6,415 nt of DNA, taken from a bacterium (GTDB lineage Bacteria; Pseudomonadota; Alphaproteobacteria; Caulobacterales; Hyphomonadaceae). The stretch covers positions 1-6,415 of the forward strand of contig JAVBYB010000399.1 of NCBI GenBank assembly GCA_030824255.1. Reading direction: 5' to 3'. Positions within the stretch are counted from its first letter, which is position 1. Each line of letters opens with the position of its first letter. Shown one piece after another: positions 1 to 3,855 of this stretch. A program made the position numbers and the translations under genes. The notes beneath the pieces were generated by a model. The model was given only the letters and a program-made list of their open reading frames with translations. It ran no database searches and had not been told where the DNA came from.

Positions 1-116
1 CTGAAACGACGCCATTGCTCGAAGCCGGCGGAAAATGTCTGCACGGGGACGCGGGAGCCGCGAACCTTCTTGACGACGCCAACCACGCGGGGCCTCCCGC
101 GTCCCCGGCCCTCCAT
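1..116 (-). CDS. Possible start of an unrecognised protein, cut by the left edge
   Basis: A minus-strand frame opens with ATG at 116 and stays open to the window edge (38 codons seen). The visible protein starts MEGRGRGRPRVVGVVKKVRG and is rich in Arg, Gly and Val, with a GRGRPR stretch resembling an AT-hook. Codon third positions are mostly G or C, as in the neighbouring genes, but an in-frame TAG lies just upstream and there is no clear Shine-Dalgarno site. The first codons overlap a long inverted repeat (44-107), which is unusual for coding DNA. It would lie about 90 nt downstream of the pseudouridine synthase stop on the same strand. I do not recognise the product, and the frame may be non-coding. 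Confidence 0.25.
   Translation of the reverse strand, partial: MEGRGRGRPRVVGVVKKVRGSRVPVQTFSAGFEQWRRF
44..107. repeat. 14-bp perfect inverted repeat, extended hairpin
   Basis: CGGGGACGCGGGAG at 44-57 is the exact reverse complement of 94-107. Inside it, CCGCG (58-62) pairs with CGCGG (86-90) after a 3-nt bulge (91-93). The result is about 19 bp of nearly continuous GC-rich stem around a 23-nt loop. No U-tract follows on either strand, so it is not a standard intrinsic terminator. It could be a palindromic intergenic element, an RNA structure, or a symmetry inside an Arg/Gly-rich coding start. Confidence 0.7.
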
Positions 117-139
117 GTGGGGCCAGAGCTACAGCAAAC

Positions 140-164
140 CTCCAGACGCATCAGCGTCGTGGAG
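140..164. terminator. Terminator-like hairpin after the minus-strand operon
   Basis: CTCCA-GACGC (140-149) pairs with GCGTC-g-TGGAG (154-164) around an ATCA loop, giving a 10-bp stem with one bulged base. It lies about 40 nt past the stop codon of the pseudouridine synthase gene. On the minus strand it is followed by a weak T-run (GTTTGCTG). On the plus strand it is followed by CTTTTGGTGTTTG. It is a plausible but weak, possibly bidirectional, intrinsic terminator for the three-gene operon. Confidence 0.4.
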
Positions 165-204
165 CTTTTGGTGTTTGTGGAAACTGCGCCCGGCAACCCG
201 CAGA

Positions 205-969
205 TCAAACACTCGCCGCGATCAGCGCATCGCGCTCGGCCGCCGTCAGGTGCCGCCACTTGCCCTCAGGCAGGTCGCCCAGCTCCAGCGGCCCGATCCG
301 CACGCGCACCAGATCGACCACCTCCAGCTCCACCAGCTCGCACATGCGCCGGATCTGCCGGTTGCGTCCCTCAGTCAGAACGAAGCGCAGGATCTGCGTG
401 TCCTGCAAGGTCACCTTCGCAGGCTTGAGTTGCCGCCCGTCCAGCTCCAGCCCGTGACGCAGCTTCTGGATCTTCGCGCGATCCACCTTGCCCTTCACGG
501 TGACGACATATTCCTTGTCGACCTCGCTCGTCGGCCCGATGATCGCCTTCGCCAGCACGCCGTCCTCAGACAGCAGCAGCAGCCCCCGCGAATCCTGGTC
601 CAGCCGGCCCAGCGGCGGCAGGCTCGCACGCGAGGACGGCACGATCCCCTTGCCAACCTGCGCCTCCGCCGTCAGCAGGCGCGCCGCAGGTATCTGCTCA
701 TGCTCCGGCTGCGCCGAGACAATGCCCACGGGCTTGTTGATGACGACAGATACCTGCGCGCCAAGTCCCAGCTCCGCGCGATCGGTCAGCACCAGTGTCT
801 GCCCCGGCGCGATCTTGCGCCCCACATCGCTCACGCGCTCGCCATCGATCAGCACTGCGCCCGCCGCGATCAGTTCCTCCGCCTCGCGCCGCGAACACAC
901 GCCGGAATTCGCCAGCCACTTGTTGATGCGCACGGGCTCTGGCCCGTCATAGATGAAAGTCCGGCTCAA
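205..969 (-). CDS. RluF-like 23S rRNA pseudouridine synthase (RsuA/RluB/RluE/RluF family)
   Basis: This cytoplasmic enzyme should convert a specific uridine in rRNA to pseudouridine. The 254-residue protein has an N-terminal S4 RNA-binding domain (about residues 14-60, RINKWLANSGVCSRREAEEL). The catalytic domain has KPVGIVS (79-85), the GRLDQDSRGLLLL motif with the catalytic Asp at 124, DKEY (151-154) and GRNRQIRRMCE (201-211). The NRQIRRMCE form and the KPVGIVS motif resemble RluF (23S U2604 in E. coli) more than RluB or RsuA, but the target uridine is inferred. The long basic C-terminal tail of E. coli RluF is absent. The start is TTG at 969: it overlaps the crotonase stop as TTGA, has GGGAG 8 nt upstream, and leaves the whole S4 domain intact. 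The next in-frame option, GTG at codon 13, would cut right up to S4. It is the last gene of the minus-strand operon. Confidence 0.92.
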   Translation of the reverse strand: MSRTFIYDGPEPVRINKWLANSGVCSRREAEELIAAGAVLIDGERVSDVGRKIAPGQTLVLTDRAELGLGAQVSVVINKPVGIVSAQPEHEQIPAARLLTAEAQVGKGIVPSSRASLPPLGRLDQDSRGLLLLSEDGVLAKAIIGPTSEVDKEYVVTVKGKVDRAKIQKLRHGLELDGRQLKPAKVTLQDTQILRFVLTEGRNRQIRRMCELVELEVVDLVRVRIGPLELGDLPEGKWRHLTAAERDALIAASV

Positions 970-1769
970 CTCGTTTGCTCCCGCCCGCGCTCCATTGCCG
1001 TCTTGCGCGACGCCTCGGCCGCCTCCGGCGTCACGGCGGAATTGTTCGCCGAGCCGCGTTCGATTTCCATCTTCAACGCCTCGGGCAAGGGCAGGGCGAG
1101 ACCATCATCGATCACCGCCTTCATCCGCTTCAGCAAGCCGCCATCGACGCCCGCCATCTCATGCGCCAGCTTGCGCGCCGCCGGTAACAGGGCTTCGGGC
1201 TCCAGCACGCGGTTCACCAGCCCCCAGCGCTCCGCCGTCTCCGCTTCGAGATAATTGCCCGTCAGCGATAGTTCCTTCGCGCGGCTCGCCCCGATGATGC
1301 GCGGCAGTTTCTGCGACAGGCCCCATACCGGCATCAAGCCCACGCGGCTGTGCGTGTCGGCGAACCTGGCCTCACGTGAGGCGAGCAGCACGTCGCACAT
1401 CAGCGCCAGTTCAAACCCGCCCGTGATCGCAAAGCCATTGATTGCGCCGATCACCGGCCACGGGCAGCTTGCAAACGCCGAGGCCATATCCATATCAGGG
1501 ACAGGTTCGGCCTTCCGCTCGCCGACGCCCAGCGAGAAGCCCTTTTGTCCGGCTTCTTTCAGGTCGACGCCCGCAGAGAACGCCCGCCCGTTTCCGGTCA
1601 GAACGATGGCCCGCACATCGTCGCTGGCGGACAGCGCCCGAACCGTCTTCACGATTTTCACGCGCAACGCCACCGACAGAGCATTGAGCTGCTTGGCGCG
1701 GTTGAGCGTCAGGATTGCGACCGGCCCGTCGCGCTCGATCAGCAGAATGGGTTCGGCGGCTTCGCTCAT
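966..1769 (-). CDS. Crotonase / enoyl-CoA hydratase-isomerase family protein
   Basis: This 267-residue protein is of normal crotonase length. Crotonases act on acyl-CoA thioesters through an oxyanion hole. That hole is visible here as AFSAGVDLKE (63-72) and NGFAITGGFELALMCD (111-126). The first catalytic Glu of enoyl-CoA hydratases aligns with E120. The second (the Glu in the QPE segment of typical hydratases) aligns with H140 in FADTHSRVGLMPVWGLSQ, so classic 2-enoyl-CoA hydration is doubtful; isomerase, hydrolase or another crotonase reaction is possible. The C-terminal end is the usual helical tail. I chose ATG at 1769 because AGGGGGAG sits 4 nt upstream. A TTG at 1784 overlapping the upstream stop is possible and would add five residues. 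The gap to the upstream gene is 11 nt, and the 3' end overlaps the pseudouridine synthase start by 4 nt. The substrate cannot be read from the sequence. Confidence 0.9.
   Translation of the reverse strand: MSEAAEPILLIERDGPVAILTLNRAKQLNALSVALRVKIVKTVRALSASDDVRAIVLTGNGRAFSAGVDLKEAGQKGFSLGVGERKAEPVPDMDMASAFASCPWPVIGAINGFAITGGFELALMCDVLLASREARFADTHSRVGLMPVWGLSQKLPRIIGASRAKELSLTGNYLEAETAERWGLVNRVLEPEALLPAARKLAHEMAGVDGGLLKRMKAVIDDGLALPLPEALKMEIERGSANNSAVTPEAAEASRKTAMERGREQTS
978..982 (-). promoter_or_regulatory. Shine-Dalgarno site supporting a TTG start
   Basis: GGGAG on the minus strand lies 8 nt before the TTG at 969-967, inside the end of the crotonase coding region. Together with the TTGA stop/start overlap it supports a rare TTG start and translational coupling to the gene upstream. 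Confidence 0.55.
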
Positions 1770-1773
1770 GTCT

Positions 1774-1781
1774 CTCCCCCT
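1774..1781 (-). promoter_or_regulatory. Strong Shine-Dalgarno site deciding the crotonase start
   Basis: AGGGGGAG on the minus strand lies 4 nt before the ATG at 1769-1767. It favours that ATG over the TTG at 1784, which would place the site inside the coding region. It spans the last base of the upstream stop codon, consistent with coupled translation. Confidence 0.65.
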
Positions 1782-2554
1782 CAATCCTGTGGATCTGCTT
1801 CGGGCGTCGCGCCGAGCGATCTCACAATCTCCATTATCGCGATGATGCAGTGATCAACCACGGCCTTGTCGCGGCTGCGGGCGACGAGGTTGGTCCCGAA
1901 CACGATCTCTCCCGCGACAAGACGCATGAAAGGATAGGAGCCAAGACTTGCCTCTGGCGTCGCCTTGGCCAGCGCGCCCAGCGGCGCCGATATGTCGCCT
2001 TCGCGCGCTCCGGCCGCCCGCACGGTGCGTGAGTGGACAACCGCGCCGCCCTCGATCCTGCGCCCCACATCCTGCAGCATTCCCCGCATGACGGAGGGCA
2101 CGCCCGCCATCACGAATACATTGCCCATCTGGAAGCCGGGCGCCGCTGACACCGGGTTGAGGATCAGCTCCGCCCCGTCCGGGATGCGCGCCATGCGCAG
2201 CCGCCCCTCATTCAGCTCCTGTCCCCGCGCGTCGTAATAGGGCTTCAGGATCGCCAGCGCATCTGCGCGCACATCAATGCTGCGGCCGAACGCCGCCGCC
2301 ACCGCGTCAGCCGTGATGTCGTCATGCGTCGGCCCGATGCCGCCCGTCGTGAAAACATAGTCATGGCGCGCCCGCAGCTCGTTCACGGTCGCCACGATGG
2401 TGGCGTGGATGTCGGGGATCATCCGCGCCTCGCGTATCTCGACGCCCAGCGGATTCAGGAAATCCGCGAGCGATTTTAGGTTGGTGTCCTGTGTGCGTCC
2501 GGAGAGAAGCTCATCTCCGATCAGGATAACGGCGGCGGTCACGATGCTTGGCAT
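1781..2554 (-). CDS. CinA N-terminal-type / MoaB-like molybdopterin-binding-fold protein
   Basis: This 257-residue protein belongs to the family named competence/damage-inducible protein A N-terminal (COG1058), which shares the MoaB/MogA molybdopterin-binding fold. Signature stretches are IGDELLSGRTQDTN (12-25), TTGGIGPTHDD (69-79) with its nucleotide/cofactor-binding Gly and Asp residues, APGF (138-141) and MAGVPSVM (149-156). It lacks the C-terminal nicotinamide-nucleotide amidase (PncC) domain of full-length CinA, so it is a stand-alone form. In full-length CinA enzymes the equivalent domain is associated with ADP-ribose or NMN-related pyrophosphatase activity; the activity of stand-alone forms is less certain. 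The start is ATG at 2554, with only weak Shine-Dalgarno complementarity upstream (GACGG). It is the first gene of the minus-strand operon and diverges from the pilus genes. Confidence 0.9.
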   Translation of the reverse strand: MPSIVTAAVILIGDELLSGRTQDTNLKSLADFLNPLGVEIREARMIPDIHATIVATVNELRARHDYVFTTGGIGPTHDDITADAVAAAFGRSIDVRADALAILKPYYDARGQELNEGRLRMARIPDGAELILNPVSAAPGFQMGNVFVMAGVPSVMRGMLQDVGRRIEGGAVVHSRTVRAAGAREGDISAPLGALAKATPEASLGSYPFMRLVAGEIVFGTNLVARSRDKAVVDHCIIAIMEIVRSLGATPEADPQD

Positions 2555-2670
2555 ACCGTCGCGTTTACGTCTGCTTCACCACGGCGTCCAGTCGGCTGCT
2601 TGCTCAAGTGTGAACAGAATGCGCCGGATTCTAACGAAATCGCCGGTTCCATGAAGCGAGGAATTAAGGC

Positions 2671-2680
2671 TGAGGCCTCA
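2671..2680. repeat. 10-bp perfect palindrome upstream of the pilus operon
   Basis: TGAGGCCTCA is a perfect palindrome 33 bp before the first pilus start codon. It could be an operator half-site pair or a small 5'-UTR structure. A 10-bp palindrome can also arise by chance. Confidence 0.35.
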
Positions 2681-2703
2681 TGTTGCAGACTGCCAACAAT
2701 GGT

Positions 2704-2708
2704 GGGGA
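2704..2708 (+). promoter_or_regulatory. Shine-Dalgarno site deciding the first TadE-like start
   Basis: GGGGA ends 5 nt before the ATG at 2714. The in-frame alternatives upstream have no such site, so this places the start directly before the basic MQPQKRLGRARSG segment expected of a TadE-like protein. Confidence 0.65.
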
Positions 2709-2713
2709 CACCC

Positions 2714-3226
2714 ATGCAACCGCAGAAGCGCCTCGGAAGAGCGCGGTCTGGCAACGTGATGATCGAATTCGCGTTGCTGGCCCCTGTCTTCTTCATGCTG
2801 ATCGTCGGCCTGGTTGAGTTCGTGCTCTTCCAGTACAAGACGTATGCGCTCAATCACGTGGTCTACGAGGCCACGCGCAACCTGCAGACGGGTGAAGTCC
2901 AGACCGCCGCCAACATGGAGCAGGCGTTCCGCGACGAGGCCTGTGAAAAAGCCGGTCAGATGATCGATTGCACCGCCATCGTCTTCGATGTGCGTGCATT
3001 CGACGCCCTGAACGAAGTCACCTACCCCCCGCCCGAATTCGACGCGGACGGCTTCCCCTCGAACTTCGTGTTCGAGCCGGGCGGGCCGAACCAGTACTCT
3101 GTCGTGCGCGCCTCGATCCACCACGAGTTCGTCACGCCCTTCATGGCTGAACTGTTCCAGATGGGGCCGGATCTGCCCGCGATCGTGAACTCGTTCTGCA
3201 TCGTCAAGAACGAGCCGTGGACCTGA
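2714..3226 (+). CDS. TadE-like pilus-assembly pseudopilin (first copy)
   Basis: TadE-family proteins are small, single-membrane-segment minor pilin-like components of Flp/Tad (type IVc) pilus systems. This 170-residue protein starts with a basic stretch (KRLGRARSG, 5-13). A long hydrophobic segment follows (about 15-39, VMIEFALLAPVFFMLIVGLV) carrying the family hallmark IEFALLAP. The Gly13 followed by Glu18 at position +5 matches the class III-type pseudopilin processing pattern cut by Tad prepilin peptidases (TadV/CpaA). The rest (about 40-170) should be extracytoplasmic and has three Cys (77, 86, 162), of which two could form a disulfide. The next gene starts 4 nt after the stop, suggesting translational coupling. 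The equivalent Caulobacter genes are the cpaJ/cpaK type, but I do not assign a symbol. Longer starts at 2600, 2651 and 2699 were set aside for lack of a ribosome binding site. Confidence 0.85.
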   Translation: MQPQKRLGRARSGNVMIEFALLAPVFFMLIVGLVEFVLFQYKTYALNHVVYEATRNLQTGEVQTAANMEQAFRDEACEKAGQMIDCTAIVFDVRAFDALNEVTYPPPEFDADGFPSNFVFEPGGPNQYSVVRASIHHEFVTPFMAELFQMGPDLPAIVNSFCIVKNEPWT

Positions 3227-3230
3227 TCCC

Positions 3231-3806
3231 ATGCGCAACATGAACCCCTTCTCCCGTTTCGCAAACGACCGCCGCGGCATCGCCGCCGCCGAGTTCGCAC
3301 TCATCGCGCCAGCGCTGATCTTCCTCGTCATGGGCGTGTTCGAGATGTCTTTCCGCTTCCGCGCCAGTGAAGAAGCCACGCGCTATGTCCACCAGGTCGC
3401 CGACATCATCTCGCGGGAGTCCGAGCTGACGACCGAGGCGATCGGGGAGATCTACGACGCTGCGGTATTCATGATGAAGCCGCTGAAGACCACGGACAAT
3501 CTCGATCTCGACGTCGCTTCAATCGGCTTCGTTGGCGACGATGCCGATCCTGAAGTCATGTGGCGCCGCGTCGCCGGAACGTCGTATGCGTTCGATGTCA
3601 CCGAAGCGGCCGGCATGGGCATCGAGGATGAAACCGTCGTCCGTGTCGGCGTCCGGTACAACTACTCAAGCGTGCTGACGGAATTGTTCGGTGGCGGGTT
3701 GATGGCCATCGAGAAGACCGCTTACTCGCGCCCGCGCATCGATCGGAAAATCTCCATCGACGGCGAGGCCGATGACGGCGGCGCCATTCAATACATCAGC
3801 GACTGA
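3231..3806 (+). CDS. TadE-like pilus-assembly pseudopilin (second copy)
   Basis: This 191-residue protein has the same plan as its upstream neighbour: a basic start (FANDRRG, 10-16), a hydrophobic segment (about 17-38, IAAAEFALIAPALIFLVMGV) with the EFALIAP hallmark, and an extracytoplasmic domain. Gly16 and Glu21 again give the G-xxxx-E pattern of prepilin-peptidase substrates. It contains no cysteine, unlike the first copy, and ends in an acidic tail (DGEADDGG). The start at 3231 lies 4 nt past the upstream stop with no clear Shine-Dalgarno, so it is probably translated by coupling; ATG at 3240 is an alternative. It corresponds to the TadE/TadF position of tad operons and likely forms a pair with the first copy. 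The function is inferred from the family and from the vWA protein that follows. Confidence 0.83.
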   Translation: MRNMNPFSRFANDRRGIAAAEFALIAPALIFLVMGVFEMSFRFRASEEATRYVHQVADIISRESELTTEAIGEIYDAAVFMMKPLKTTDNLDLDVASIGFVGDDADPEVMWRRVAGTSYAFDVTEAAGMGIEDETVVRVGVRYNYSSVLTELFGGGLMAIEKTAYSRPRIDRKISIDGEADDGGAIQYISD

Positions 3807-3819
3807 TTGATCTGGGGTG

Positions 3820-3837
3820 GGGCGCCGCGTGGCGCCC
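3820..3837 (+). promoter_or_regulatory. Intercistronic GC hairpin before the vWA gene
   Basis: GGGCGCC (3820-3826) and GGCGCCC (3831-3837) form a perfect 7-bp stem with a GCGT loop in the 49-nt gap between the second TadE-like gene and the vWA gene. No U-tract follows, so it is not a terminator. It ends 18 nt before the ATG and 5 nt before the likely ribosome binding site (GCGGGA, 3843-3848). It could act in mRNA stability or in lowering expression of the large protein relative to the small ones. Confidence 0.5.
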
Positions 3838-3855
3838 GGAAAGCGGGACTGCATC

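Larger units (their letters stand above)
2555..2713. promoter_or_regulatory. Divergent intergenic region between housekeeping and pilus operons
   Basis: This 159-nt gap must hold promoters for both directions because the flanking first genes point apart. It is more AT-rich near 2626-2670 than the surrounding DNA. I looked for sigma70-type -35/-10 pairs and a sigma54 GG-N10-GC element on both strands and found no convincing match. Upstream start codons in the pilus frame (TTG 2600, ATG 2651, ATG 2699) lack ribosome binding sites, so the region is treated as non-coding. Confidence 0.5.

Noticed and set aside
70..1254. Long plus-strand open frame (394 codons)
   Set aside because: It runs antisense to the pseudouridine synthase and crotonase genes, is Arg/Gln/Leu-rich with no recognisable motif, and is the usual shadow of GC-rich coding DNA.
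1781..2554. Truncated CinA pseudogene lacking its C-terminal domain
   Set aside because: The frame is intact, all signature motifs are present, and stand-alone proteins of this length are common in the family.
2600..2713. N-terminal extension of the first TadE-like protein (TTG 2600, ATG 2651 or 2699)
   Set aside because: None of these starts has a Shine-Dalgarno site, and the extension would put an unneeded stretch before the short basic leader. ATG 2714 has GGGGA at good spacing.
2678..3379. Minus-strand open frame of 233 codons over the TadE-like genes
   Set aside because: It lies antisense to two genes with clear TadE hallmarks; the His/Glu/Arg-rich composition reflects a reverse-strand reading.
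3817..3855. GTG start for the vWA protein at 3817
   Set aside because: It would begin within the intercistronic hairpin and add 13 residues before the typical TadG start. ATG 3856 has GCGGGA upstream.
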